Below, piece after piece: positions 1 to 9,770 of a stretch of 33,987 nucleotides of DNA. The notes below the pieces were generated by a model, which was given only the letters and a program-made list of their open reading frames with translations, did not search any database and was not told the DNA's origin. The stretch covers positions 1 through 33,987 of the forward strand of contig DIWP01000031.1 in assembly GCA_002423545.1 (NCBI GenBank), given 5' to 3'. The number at the start of each line of letters is the position of its first letter. Position 1 is the stretch's first letter. This stretch comes from Thermoleophilia bacterium UBA6103. Its GTDB lineage: Bacteria; Actinomycetota; Thermoleophilia; UBA2241. The translations under genes and the position numbers were made by a program.

Positions 1-7
1 ATGCCTA

Positions 8-514
8 CTATCTGCGGAAGTCCGGCCAGGGGCGGGTCGCCAGGCGGCGTGTGTCCAGCGAGCCCCGCACGTAGGGCAGACGCCGCTCGTGGCGCACGTA
101 CTCGCGGTAGATGCCGCGGCGCGTGCGTTCGAGCACCATCGTCGAGAGCAGCGCCGCGAGGCGATCGTAGAAGTCCTCCAGCGTCGCGACCCGGATCAGT
201 CCGGGGAGGGGGTCGATGTCGAAGGTGTACTCGAGCATCCGGAAGACGTTGCCGAGCGGCGTCTTGGATTGCAGCTCGAGCGTCCGGCCGTCCGGGAGCG
301 GGATGAACCCGACGAAGCCGCCGGGCGTCAGCCTCCACTGGCCGTCGGTGGCCGGCGACGGGAACTCGACCGTCAGCTCCTTGCGGAAGTGACGGTAGAG
401 GTACGTGCCCGTCGCCTCGTCGAGCGAGCTCCGCGGCAGCAGGCAGGGCCGGTACTCCCGCAGGGGCTCGATCGCCTGTGCTGTCGCGGCCTCAGTCACC
501 GCCCTGGCCCTCAT
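8..514 (-). pseudogene. mcrC: McrC-like restriction subunit, truncated at 168 aa
   Basis: This resembles the N-terminal half of McrC, the partner that activates the McrB motor and carries the PD-(D/E)XK nuclease cutting modified DNA. Family-typical features are a beta-rich segment (GGFVGFIPLPDGRTLEL), the helix NVFRMLEYTFDI, and the stretch YVRGSLDTRRLATRPW that normally precedes the catalytic domain. The frame then meets two consecutive TAG codons, the first at 8-10, so the nuclease domain (usual length about 350-420 aa) is missing from this frame. Neither other minus frame offers an obvious continuation in the few bases left. The ATG at 512-514 overlaps the 3' end of mcrB by 23 bases, the usual coupled mcrB-mcrC order. 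Family assignment rests on pattern recognition. Truncation is seen, but what lies beyond the edge is not, so a frameshift or assembly error is possible. Confidence 0.6.
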
Positions 515-3500
515 TGGCTTGCAGCTCGCTCTTGACCTTCTCCCACCTGAACTTCGCCACGTCCTCGCGACGGTTGAAGAAGTACTCGTCCAGGTACGGC
601 TCTATCTCCAGCCTCCAGACCGCTTCAATGTTCGCGTCGAGCTGCGTGTCCATGAAGAAGGAGACGCCGACGTGGAAGTGCGGGTCGTCGATCGTGTTGT
701 TGACGCGGGCCAGCAGCTTGAGCAGGGGCTCGATCGGATAGCCGGTCTCGTTGCGCTCGTGGAAGCGGCGCAGGACGGCGTCGTCGGGGTAGAGCGGCAG
801 GAACGCGAAGCGCCGCCGCAGCGCGTTGTCGACCAGCGCGATGGACCGGTCGGCGGTGTTCATGGTGCCGATGATGCGCAGCTTCTTGGGGATCGAGAAC
901 TGCTGCCCGCTCGCCAGCCTCACCTTCTCGTCCCGATACTCGAGCAGGTACATGAGCTCGCCGAACACGCGGGAGAGTTCAGCCCGGTTGATCTCGTCGA
1001 TGATCAGCACCGAGAGGCCGTCGAGGTTGCGGACCTCTTCACAGAACTCGAGGAAGCGACCCGGAGCCATTGGGTACTTGACCAGGTCGCCGTCCGACTC
1101 GGGCCGCAGGCCCTGGATGAAGTCCTCGTAGGCGTACGCCGGATGGAACTGCACGATGGCCTTCTTGCCCCTGCCGCCGCCGATGATGTGGTCCGCCAGC
1201 CGCTGCGCCACGAACGTCTTGCCGGTACCCGGCGGCCCGTACAGGATCGCCTGCTTCTTGCGCTGGATGGCATCGACCCACTGCTGCAGGGTCGCCAGCT
1301 CGAAGCCGGTCTCCTCGGCCATCCGGGGCAGGGGGTACTCCTCGTTCCGCTCTTCCTCGTCTTCCCAGTCCTCATGCCGCCGACTTGCCAAGTAGCCCTC
1401 GATCGCCGGTAGCGGGGCGTCGGTCGTGGCGAGGATCACCAGCGGGAAGAGCCTCTCGAACGCCTGACTCACCTCGGCGACCAGCGTCTCCAGGTCGCGG
1501 GCGAGCAGCTCCGTCCAGGGAACCAGCACGTGCACGTGGGCGCCGACGGTGTCGTTCTTCTGCAGCCATCCTGCCAGGTCGAGTCCCTCGATGCCTTGAA
1601 TGAGCTGGCCACCCTCGCTCTCGTTGAGGTTCCCGAATTCGAAGTCGGGCGCCTCGATGGTGTCTGCCAGGAGTTGCTGGAGAGCCGTCCTGTGCTTGAG
1701 GCAGTTCTCGGTGAGCTTCTTCCGGTCGGCACTTCCGTAGTTCCCGACTGAGTAGCCATAGGAGAAGCCATCTGCGTCGAGGAAGACGTAGAGCTGGGAG
1801 CCTTCGATCTTCTTGCCCCCTGTCGGGTAGAACGCTCCCCAGAAGAACGGCCAGGCTCCTCCGCGCCCGTAGTCGTTCTTGGGGAACACGCTGAAGAGCC
1901 GCTTCTGCGTCTCCATGGCATCGAGGACAGGCTCAGGCATCCGAGCCGCCACGTTCTCCAGGACGCTGCGTACTGGGTCAGAGACCAGTGTCTTCAGCTC
2001 GTCCTTGTGCGCGGCGTAGAAGACCTTGGTCGGGTCGTCACGGAACTGCTCCATCAGGGTCCAGGCCGCTTCCTTGAAGAGCGATTCCTCCGTCTTGCTC
2101 GGATCCTTCGGCTTCTCCGCGCGCTTGGTGGGCTCTGGCCCCTCAGTAAGCAGCTTCCGCCGAGCTTCTGCGTCATAGACGGCGCGATAGAGCTCAGGTG
2201 CTCGATAGGCCCGCAGGTTCGAGGCCTTCCAGTTGGCGAAACGATCGACCACCGCAGGCAGCGTCGCAACGAATGCGTCACGGAGCTGCTCGTCATCACG
2301 GAAGGTCTAGCGGGGGAAGTAGTCGAAGACGACCGCCGGCTCATCCGCCGGCGTCTTGAACGTCCCAGCGACCGACTCGAGATCGGCCGCCTCGCTTGCC
2401 AGAAGCGCCATGCCGATCGTCTTCTTGGCGCCTTCGTTCGTGAGATCCAGTACGAGCCAGTTGCCGTAGTTGACCCGGATGCGCCGCCCGTCGTAGCCAT
2501 AGGTCATGGCCAGCAGCGGATTGTCGGTCTCGGCACAGTCGAGGGCCTCGAGGGTCGTGCGCACGAGGTCAAAGCACCACTCGGCGTCGTCCCAATTCGC
2601 AAAGACTCGGTTGAATGGCGCGGCCATCTCGGTAGGCTCCTGCGGAGCTGTCTGCCGGATGCTCTCGAAGTCCTCGGCCGACAACGACACGAGTGTCTGG
2701 ACCCACCCGTTCTGCGTCGGGATGGACCGCGGACGGACGTCGTCCCACTCGACCGGGATGCGGTGGCCGTGCTCGACATCGTCGACGAAGTAGTACTCGC
2801 CGGTGACCGTCCCGATGCCGAGGACCGTTTCCTTGCCTTTGTTCGCGACGATCCGATGCCCGGGTTTGATGTCCTTGGCGAAGCGGCGAAGGGTGACAGC
2901 GCCGCCGGGGGTGTAGTCAGGGTGCTGTTCCCTGGCCTTGGCGAACAGTCCGTCGATGTCCTCTCTCGCAACCCCCGAGAGGTCGCCGACCGCCTCCCAT
3001 CCGACGGAGATGTAGCCTTCCTGCTGCCACGTCTCCCAGTTCCATGCCTCTCGTCCGGGGGCGACCTTCCAGTGCTGCGTCGCCTCGGGTACCCCGTGGA
3101 CGGCCACGAGCCAGTGGCAGAACATGTCGAAGAGGTCTTCCGGGCGCGTGTCCGCGTCTTCTGCTGCGGATTCGATGTCAGCGGTGAGGTCGCTGATGAT
3201 CAGCCGCTCGACCCGGTTTGCCTCTGGGTAAGCGGCCAGGCTCTGCTCGTAGAGTGTGCCGGTCAACCACTTGAGCGTCAGACGCGACTTGTTGTTGAAC
3301 AGCAGGTAGTCGTCGGGTCGTAGCGCGTTGAGGATCGGACTCAGCATGCCCTGCTGGAATCCCTTGGACCAGGGACCAGTGGCGAACTCCTCGCAGGCGG
3401 TGGGCATTGCGGCTGGGCTTTCGGCGCACGTACGCGTGAAGCTCAGGATCGCCTTCGCCACGTGAGGCCAGTCTTCTGACTCACGCCACTTGTTCGCCTC

Positions 3501-4505
3501 GAACCAGGGGCGCACGTCACCGTTGACCGACGGCGCCAGGTGGACCCAGTAGCCGCCGTCTCGATGGGCGGTGGACTCCGTGTGCGGGAGCAGCTGCCTG
3601 AGCACACGATCGGTGACGTCTTCGCCGGCGTTCGCGGCGGCAACGATCTCCTCGTAGTTCTTACGGCCCCGCTCCCGCATCGACCCGTAGTTGACTGCGT
3701 GATACTGACCCTCAGGAGACGGCAGGTACTCCTTGATGAAACGGTCGAAGAGGCCGAGGAACTCCTCGCGCTTGTCCGGGTCGAGCACGACCTTGCCCGT
3801 CGCCCCCTCTGCGCCTGCGTCCGCGTCGTCGCCTTCCTGCTTGGCGGTGCCCGCCACCCAGACGAAGCTCTGGATGTCCACCATGTCTTTCGGCTCGTAC
3901 TCCGAGAGCGCGTCGCGGAGCTCATTGAACACACCTCGCACCTGCGCGTAGGCCTCGCCGGACGGCGCGGTGGGGAGGGACACATCGCTCCCAAGCCACT
4001 TCAGGACGCGTCGGGTCGCGCGAGGCTTGACGAAGACCTCGCTGTCCGGGTCGAGCATGAAGAGCCAGAAGGTGCCGAACGGCCAGTTGGCTCCGGCGGG
4101 CTGCCCGGCGGTCCACGTGAACCAGCGCTCCAGTCGCTCCTCGGAGGGTCCCTGGCCGTACAGGAGGTCGAACATGCGACGTATCATCTCCGCCTGGTCA
4201 TCGACCTGACCGGGGTAGAGGACGCGCGCGTCCGCCGACGACGGAACGCTTTGGAACATGAGGCTGTTGTGCTTGCCGACTGTCGTGAAGTCGGTGATGG
4301 CGGTCGCCCATGCCTGGTCCTCGATGAGACGCTCAAGACGCTCTCGAGCAAGCAGGCCGTCCGGACCGAACGCCATGTCGCGTGTCTCAAGCTTGTAGGC
4401 TCGTTCCTCCTCCACAAGGCGCGGGTCGTCGAATCCTGCCCAGCCCGGGTAACGCCAGTTCACTCGCTCGACAAGCTTCTGCACCTTCTGCGGATCGAGT
4501 GTCAT
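492..4505 (-). pseudogene. mcrB: EVE-McrB fusion (modified-base restriction motor), split by in-frame amber codon
   Basis: One reading frame runs from ATG 4505 to TGA 492 and is broken only by TAG at codon 733 (2307-2309). If read through it would be 1337 residues. Residues 1-475 are a long N-terminal region I do not recognise. Residues about 478-595 look like an EVE/PUA modified-base reader (WQQEGYISVGW, IKPGHRIVANKG, VLGIGTVTG). After the TAG comes a DUF2461/MrcB_N-like region and then an AAA+ domain with Walker A GPPGTGKT (about 1238-1215), Walker B LSVLIIDEINRAE and the McrB sensor MNTADRS. In the family this motor translocates DNA and drives McrC. AAGGAGG stands 6-7 bases before ATG 4505. 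The second half alone could start only at an internal GTG (2252) without a good ribosome site. Codon usage does not change across the TAG, so this looks like a recent nonsense mutation or sequencing error. Confidence 0.75.
2307..2309 (-). other. In-frame TAG inside EVE-McrB
   Basis: The codons before it encode VVFDYFPR and those after it TFRDDEQLRDAFVATLP, in the same frame, and the open frame continues for another 604 codons. Both sides look like one continuous domain. Any of CAG, TAC, AAG, TGG, TCG, TTG or GAG is one base away from TAG. Other genes in the window end normally with TAG. Confidence 0.85.
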
Positions 4506-4627
4506 CGAGCGCCCTCCTTGACGTCCGTGAAGCGCTGTCCAGGACTGCGGTTTCCGTCACCCCGGTGTGTGACCGTATTGTATCGGCGGTCTCGGACGGT
4601 AGGCTTAGCAGGCCCGGCACGCGACGG
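4506..4627. promoter_or_regulatory. Divergent promoter region between EVE-McrB and GHKL-HNH genes
   Basis: These 122 bases separate two divergently transcribed defence genes, so both promoters should lie here. On the minus strand TACAAT (4577-4582) is a fair -10 box, but no good -35 stands at the right distance. On the plus strand the overlapping TATTGT is a poorer candidate. TTGACG at 4518-4523 has no matching -10. The strong AAGGAGG for the minus gene is inside this segment. No clear operator palindrome was seen. Confidence 0.3.
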
Positions 4628-7600
4628 ATGGAGACGGTATTGGACTCGCGAGATGGAGATGCATCTCCGCTGTCCCAGTATGTGTTCGTAACCGACTCGG
4701 TGCCGGATTTCTGGAACTTCCTTCTCGGCCTGAAGCGCGATGACATCGTCTCGGAGCTGATTCAGAACGACCTGGACCAGCAGGCAACCCGCACGGTCAT
4801 TTCGTTCGAGCGAGATCAGATGGTGTCCGAAGGGAATGGACAGCCGGTTGACGCTGCTGGGTGGCTGAGACTTCGCACCATCCGCGGTGCCGGCGATCGG
4901 GTGCCCGCCAAGGTCGGCAGAATCGGCGTCAAAAACCACGGCCTCAAGACGGCATTCATGATCGGGGACAGTCTCGACGTGCTGTCCGACGGCAAGCGCA
5001 TCTCCCAGACGCTTCGCGCGCGAGGGCTGGATGCACCGCCGTACCCAGGTGCTTCGTCTAAGCCTGTGTTGGACGTCCGGGCTCCAGTGGCTGGTTGTCG
5101 GATCATCGTCCACTACCGCCAAAGACGGCTCGAACCAAGGGAGGGGGAGGCGCTCGCTCTTGAAGCCGTCAGCGACGAGGATATCGAAAGGCTGTTCCAC
5201 GCGAGCTGCGCGACCCTCCCCGAGCAGTTCTTGGGAATCGTCTGCCCGGAGATGACGCGTGGGTACGAGATCGTCTTGCGTCACTGGCGCTGCGGTGAGG
5301 CGATCTTCCGATTCAGCGCCGGCCGACCCCGACGATTGGGCGGAAGCATCGTGTGCTTCCGGCGACGGTGTGTCACGACCGGTACAACCGACAGCTTGCC
5401 GCCCGGCCGAGTGGAGGATGTGGCTCGCCGTCTGCTTCCGCTGGACGCCCTTCTGCGTCGCCGCACAGCTGACCACTTCCGTCGAGGACGCCGGCTCTTC
5501 TGTGAAGTGTCCTGGCATGTTGACCGCCGCGGCCGGCCACAACGTGCGAACGGTCGCTTTCGCTATCCGATTGGCTATCCGCAGGGGGTGCCCGAAGCAT
5601 GCACCGGACACGGCGTCTCCTACAATGCCCCTTTCGTTTCCGACACAGAACGACATGCACCGGTCTGGGAGGATGCGGCCAACATCGGCCTGCGAGCAGC
5701 ATGCGACAGTCTGCTCATTGATGTCCTGAAACGTCAGCTTGTTCCCAGGTGGGGACCCCATGCCATGCGGCTGCTGGTGCCAAGCGAAGTGCCGCACGCT
5801 GAGGAGCAGGTACGCTCTCTGCTGGCTGCACTCGCTAGACGCGGCGCGATACCCACTCTTCGATCCGCCGAGGTCATCAACCTGCTTGGTGGCGCGCGTA
5901 GCTCGGGGCGGCGGCAGAAGCGAGCGCCTGCTGTTGGTGAGTCTAGTTCTCGCAAGTACGCGTTCATCATCCCGATACTCACCAGTAGTGACGGCATCTT
6001 CCTGCCACTGGCTATCACGAGTCCCGCAAAGGAACGCCAAATCGACCCCCGAGTAGATCCGGAGATCATAGGCTTGCTCGCCGACGGTAAGACGCCGGGC
6101 TTCCCAGATTTGTTCCTTACTTTCGATGAGACCGATGCACTCAGCCGTGTCAAGGGAGAGGGCAACCGTTACTTTGATGCTCCCGATGATCTGGCCCGCG
6201 AGATGAGTGACCCGATTCGGGCCTACGCCTATCTCGACATCATCGCGGCGAGCGCGGAATGCGAGGAGAAGGGCGCAGCAAGCCAGGTCCAAGGCATGCT
6301 CCTGTTGCCTGATGCCAGAGGGCATGCCACGGAGTTCCACGAGCTCTTTTCGAGTGCACCACTGCCGACTGACATCCCGGGGTTGCGGATACCGCCCCTG
6401 CTTCATCCGGTCTTGGCCGCCCACCCACTCTTCCGCCAGAAGTCGTGGCGGCTCCCGCGCTTCACGCTGGCGACCTTCCTTGCGCAGGCCACCCTCGACG
6501 AGGCCGATGAATCGACACGAAGGCGGTTCTGGGAGTGGCTGAATCAGTACCCGGGCCGGCTGTCTTCTAGCGAGCGAACCCGGCTTGCCGAGATTGCCAT
6601 TTGGCCTGACACCGACCGGCAGTTGCGGCCGCTCCGAGATCTCTGCGCGCCACGCTCAGCACGGATGGCGCAAGCGCTCGGCGACTCCATACGCCGTCCC
6701 TGCCGTCAGGTATTGAAGTCGAGGATAGTTGCGGGGGTCAGGTCCGGACCTGCTTCATTGCGAAGATCACCGACGCCGGGCGAGCTGGACGACTTCTTCA
6801 AACGTCGGCTCGCTGCTTTCGTCATTGGCGACATCCCGGATGAGGCGACCCTCTCCGCACTCAGGTGTTTCGAAGCCGACCTGTCCGTGCTTGTCCGCGC
6901 TCTTGGAGTCAGACGTCTGACACAGGGTGGCGCCGCAGAAGTCCCGGCGATTGCCAAGGACGCGTCGCTTCGACTTCGACGCGAACTGGTGAAGGAGACC
7001 ACGTACGTCGCTCGCCTGGCGTTGCCGGCAAGATTCGTGTTGTCGAAGACTGCTGCTCCAGCAGTGGAACGGATATCTCCAGCCAGGGCGAATCCTAGCG
7101 CTGACATGCTGGAGGCAGCCCTGAGAGAAGACGCCGGCAATGCCGACGCGTTGCAGGCGAGACTCGAAGCTGTCTTGGCGGTCACCGCTCGTGGCGACTC
7201 CTCGAGGGAAAGATTGGCCGAGATCGTCTTCATCCCGTGCAATGGACGTCTCTATGCGCCAACGCAGGTCGCCCTCAGGGGGACGAAAGGAGACTACTGG
7301 GGCAGCTGGAAGACCGTAGTCCCCACTACTGGCCTTCCACAGGACGCCCAGCGCCGCTATCTCGAGGTCGGTGTCACGTCCGCGAACCCTCAACCGGAGA
7401 CCTCCAAGGCCTTCTTTTCGTGGCTCGCGGAGCAGGATTCGAGGACAATCGCTTCCCATGTGCCCTGTGTGATCCGGCACCTTCTCAGTCCCTCGGGGCC
7501 AGCGAGTTGGGCAGCGGACGATCCCGACCTTCCGGTAGTTGCAGTCGAATGTGCGAACACAGTGGGTCTAGCTACTCTGCGCGACCTTAGGCGCAAACGC

Positions 7601-8866
7601 ATCTACCTACCGGATCACGACGTCGCCGAACAGATGCGAGGGCAGGATGCGGTCGTCTCGCTGGCTATCACGAGCGCCCGCGAGGTCAGAGAACCCGCCA
7701 CTGAGGTTCTCCGCCGTCTTGGAGTGAAGTCACTGGCGGAGGCGATTGGAGATCCGCACCGAGTCGAGGGACTTGGCACTGTGCAGAAGGCTGCCGAACT
7801 TCTAGAGTGTCTCAGGAGCCTCCAGTCGCCCAAGCTCGAGCGAACCCTGCTGAAGCGGCTGGATTCCCTCGGAGTAGAGCGTATCGCCGTCTGGCGCGAC
7901 TGGCGCGACCGAATCATGCAGATCCGATCGGTCGAATCGGCGGTGGAGGTCCAGGCGAAGTACCGTTTCCTGGGGAAGACCTATCGAGTCACGGTTGACG
8001 CAGGATTGGACCGCGATACTCACGTGTTCTGGGTTGCAGACGGTGAACCACTTGCGGAAAGCCGGTTCTATGAAGCTGTGGCGGCCCGTTGTGTGTTCAA
8101 ACCGGGAGCGCGTCCGGTGTACTTGCTCGCTCTACAGAGGGCAGTAGGTACTCAGATTGCCGATCGGTCCTTTGGAAGGCCTGATGTCGACGCGGATGAG
8201 CAGCAAGAGGAAGAGAGCGAGCGTAGCGGAGAGGGGGCTACCGGCGAATCAGTATTTGGCCATTCGCCGTTCCAGCCCGATCCGGACAGGAACACTCCCA
8301 CACCGCGGCCCATCCCGACTGGGGATGGATCCGCGCGATCTGGAGGCGCAGGCGGCGCACGGAGAGACGGAAACCGTCGAACTTCGCGTGGCAGGGCACC
8401 TGCGCGCGAGCAGGAGCAGATCGAAGCGCTGAAGGCACAGCACTACGCAAGCCACTGCCAGATGTGCCTGTGTGAGCGGTCGCCGACTGAACTGGCGCCC
8501 AATGGCAGCTATGTCCAGTGGGAGGAGGTAAGACGCAGAGTAGTTGAGGCGCACCACGTCGACCCGAAGGCCGGCGGTGGTGCTCGGCACGCAGGCAACC
8601 TCGTGCTTCTGTGTAAGTTCCATCACGACAACTACGGCCGACGATTCGTACGAGAATGGATCGTCGAGGCCCTCGAGGCTTCGACTGAGCGGCACTCCGT
8701 GTGTTTCGACCCAGCAGACGACACATCCGTTGTTGAAGGACGAGTCGCTCGGCTCGTGCTTCCGGACAGTGGGGAGGCCGTCTCACTGTTCTTCACCGAC
8801 TATCACGCGGAGTATTGGCTGGAGCGGGCGGCCGAGTCAGAGCCTGCTGGAATAGTGACTCCGTGA
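4628..8866 (+). CDS. GHKL (Hsp90/sacsin-like) ATPase with C-terminal HNH endonuclease, 1412 aa
   Basis: The N terminus carries a GHKL ATP-binding fold of the sacsin/MORC kind: N-box E43-LIQ-N47-D48, a degenerate G1 region near EGNGQP (68-73), and the G2-like loop RIGVKNHGLKTAF (about 98-110). A long middle of about 1,050 residues is unrecognised and without membrane segments. A charged, Pro/Gly-rich linker (about 1180-1265) leads to an HNH nuclease with CQMC (C1277, C1280), AHH (1309-1311), N1324 and C1329-x2-HH (1332-1333). GHKL ATPases act as ATP-gated clamps, and HNH domains cut DNA with a metal ion. The likely role is an ATP-switched DNA-cutting defence effector, by inference. The frame is open from 4382, but the start at 4628 avoids overlap with the divergent mcrB, and homology-like sequence begins just after it; no strong ribosome site is seen. 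No frameshift or internal stop was found, unlike its neighbours. Confidence 0.75.
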   Translation: METVLDSRDGDASPLSQYVFVTDSVPDFWNFLLGLKRDDIVSELIQNDLDQQATRTVISFERDQMVSEGNGQPVDAAGWLRLRTIRGAGDRVPAKVGRIGVKNHGLKTAFMIGDSLDVLSDGKRISQTLRARGLDAPPYPGASSKPVLDVRAPVAGCRIIVHYRQRRLEPREGEALALEAVSDEDIERLFHASCATLPEQFLGIVCPEMTRGYEIVLRHWRCGEAIFRFSAGRPRRLGGSIVCFRRRCVTTGTTDSLPPGRVEDVARRLLPLDALLRRRTADHFRRGRRLFCEVSWHVDRRGRPQRANGRFRYPIGYPQGVPEACTGHGVSYNAPFVSDTERHAPVWEDAANIGLRAACDSLLIDVLKRQLVPRWGPHAMRLLVPSEVPHAEEQVRSLLAALARRGAIPTLRSAEVINLLGGARSSGRRQKRAPAVGESSSRKYAFIIPILTSSDGIFLPLAITSPAKERQIDPRVDPEIIGLLADGKTPGFPDLFLTFDETDALSRVKGEGNRYFDAPDDLAREMSDPIRAYAYLDIIAASAECEEKGAASQVQGMLLLPDARGHATEFHELFSSAPLPTDIPGLRIPPLLHPVLAAHPLFRQKSWRLPRFTLATFLAQATLDEADESTRRRFWEWLNQYPGRLSSSERTRLAEIAIWPDTDRQLRPLRDLCAPRSARMAQALGDSIRRPCRQVLKSRIVAGVRSGPASLRRSPTPGELDDFFKRRLAAFVIGDIPDEATLSALRCFEADLSVLVRALGVRRLTQGGAAEVPAIAKDASLRLRRELVKETTYVARLALPARFVLSKTAAPAVERISPARANPSADMLEAALREDAGNADALQARLEAVLAVTARGDSSRERLAEIVFIPCNGRLYAPTQVALRGTKGDYWGSWKTVVPTTGLPQDAQRRYLEVGVTSANPQPETSKAFFSWLAEQDSRTIASHVPCVIRHLLSPSGPASWAADDPDLPVVAVECANTVGLATLRDLRRKRIYLPDHDVAEQMRGQDAVVSLAITSAREVREPATEVLRRLGVKSLAEAIGDPHRVEGLGTVQKAAELLECLRSLQSPKLERTLLKRLDSLGVERIAVWRDWRDRIMQIRSVESAVEVQAKYRFLGKTYRVTVDAGLDRDTHVFWVADGEPLAESRFYEAVAARCVFKPGARPVYLLALQRAVGTQIADRSFGRPDVDADEQQEEESERSGEGATGESVFGHSPFQPDPDRNTPTPRPIPTGDGSARSGGAGGARRDGNRRTSRGRAPAREQEQIEALKAQHYASHCQMCLCERSPTELAPNGSYVQWEEVRRRVVEAHHVDPKAGGGARHAGNLVLLCKFHHDNYGRRFVREWIVEALEASTERHSVCFDPADDTSVVEGRVARLVLPDSGEAVSLFFTDYHAEYWLERAAESEPAGIVTP

Positions 8867-8964
8867 CATGTGAATCACGATGAACATGTGGGTCCCCGGA
8901 TCTCGACTACCTTGCCGGCATGGCATTCGGTCATCCTCGACGGCTGTCAGTGCCGGTCTCAACT

Positions 8965-9000
8965 TGACCCACCTCCAACCCGAACGGCAGTAGTGGGTCA
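8965..9000. repeat. Inverted repeat between convergent genes
   Basis: TGACCCAC (8965-8972) and GTGGGTCA (8993-9000) form 8-bp arms around a 20-base loop, with partial extension (AACT/GTTT) outside. It lies in the 185-base gap between two convergent genes and could act as a bidirectional terminator, although there is no clean U-tract. A leftover insertion-sequence end is the alternative. The rest of the gap (8867-9051) holds no gene I can support. Confidence 0.4.
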
Positions 9001-9051
9001 GTTTCGCACCGGCAGTGACAGCAGTGTTCCGAGCGGCGGCGGTGCGATGCG

Positions 9052-9756
9052 CTAGACGTCCAGGCTCTGCTGAGCCGTCGGGGGAGCGCCCTCCAGGGCG
9101 TCACGCGCAAACGCGAACGCGCGTTCCAACGTTGCGGCGCCGATGCCCTCGACCCTGGCCAGCTGGTTCATCTGCCTCATGCTCGAGTCACCCAATGCAT
9201 CACGAAGGCGGTCAACGTACTGGGGGCGCAATCCCGACCGCGCCCTGATCTCGTCAGGGGGCGTCGATAGGAAGACGTCACGGAACCTCTCGTAGAGGTC
9301 ATCAGCTGCGAACGGATCGTAGATGTAGATCTCGGCCGGAATCAGACAGTTCTGGAGATAGGACTGCATTATCTCCATGCAGAGCCCAGGCTCCAGACCG
9401 CCGTGATGCGTCCCCAGCAGAGGAAAGGCCACTGACTCGATGCCCTTTTCCCTGTAGGTGGCCATGAACTTCTCAAGCCCAGCGTGCAGGTATTCCTCCT
9501 TGGTTGGGTACCTCCAGTGGACCTTCGTCGGGAAGTTGAGAACCCACCGGTCAGTCGCCTTGAAAAGCCAGAGCACGCCAATCGCGATGTGGCCGTTCTT
9601 GCATAGCTCCACGTACTTCTTGAACATCTGCGGATAACGAAGCCGGAACTCAAGCGCAATCCCGGCGCCCATGACCCCGACGCAGTTGACCGTGTTGACG
9701 AGTGTCTGGCAGCCAGAGGTGAAGATGTTGCCGGATATGACTTTGGGTTCAGCCAT
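9052..9756 (-). CDS. darG: DarG-like macrodomain antitoxin (DNA ADP-ribosyl glycohydrolase)
   Basis: Residues 1 to about 155 are a macrodomain: SGNIFTSGCQTLVNTVNCVG binds the ADP-ribose diphosphate, GVMGAGIALEF follows, and NFPTKVHWR contains Lys77, which lines up with the lysine important in Thermus DarG. In that family the enzyme removes ADP-ribose placed on thymidine in DNA by DarT. The C-terminal part of about 80 residues has two helix-hairpin-helix-like stretches (YVDRLRDALG, ARVEGIGAATLERAF) and is shorter than the DarT-binding domain of well-studied DarG (full length about 350 aa), so neutralisation may rest mainly on the enzyme activity. It starts 14 bases after darT on the same strand, in the usual toxin-then-antitoxin order. 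No lesion is seen. Confidence 0.88.
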   Translation of the reverse strand: MAEPKVISGNIFTSGCQTLVNTVNCVGVMGAGIALEFRLRYPQMFKKYVELCKNGHIAIGVLWLFKATDRWVLNFPTKVHWRYPTKEEYLHAGLEKFMATYREKGIESVAFPLLGTHHGGLEPGLCMEIMQSYLQNCLIPAEIYIYDPFAADDLYERFRDVFLSTPPDEIRARSGLRPQYVDRLRDALGDSSMRQMNQLARVEGIGAATLERAFAFARDALEGAPPTAQQSLDV

Positions 9757-9770
9757 GCGCCTGCTCCCGC

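Noticed and set aside
2007..4691. Long plus-strand open frames opposite the EVE-McrB gene
   Set aside because: They are antisense shadows caused by high GC; the minus frame has recognisable EVE and AAA+ motifs and proper ribosome site.
4502..6424. 640-codon minus-strand open frame opposite the GHKL gene
   Set aside because: No family motifs; the plus frame carries the GHKL N-box and G2-like loop.
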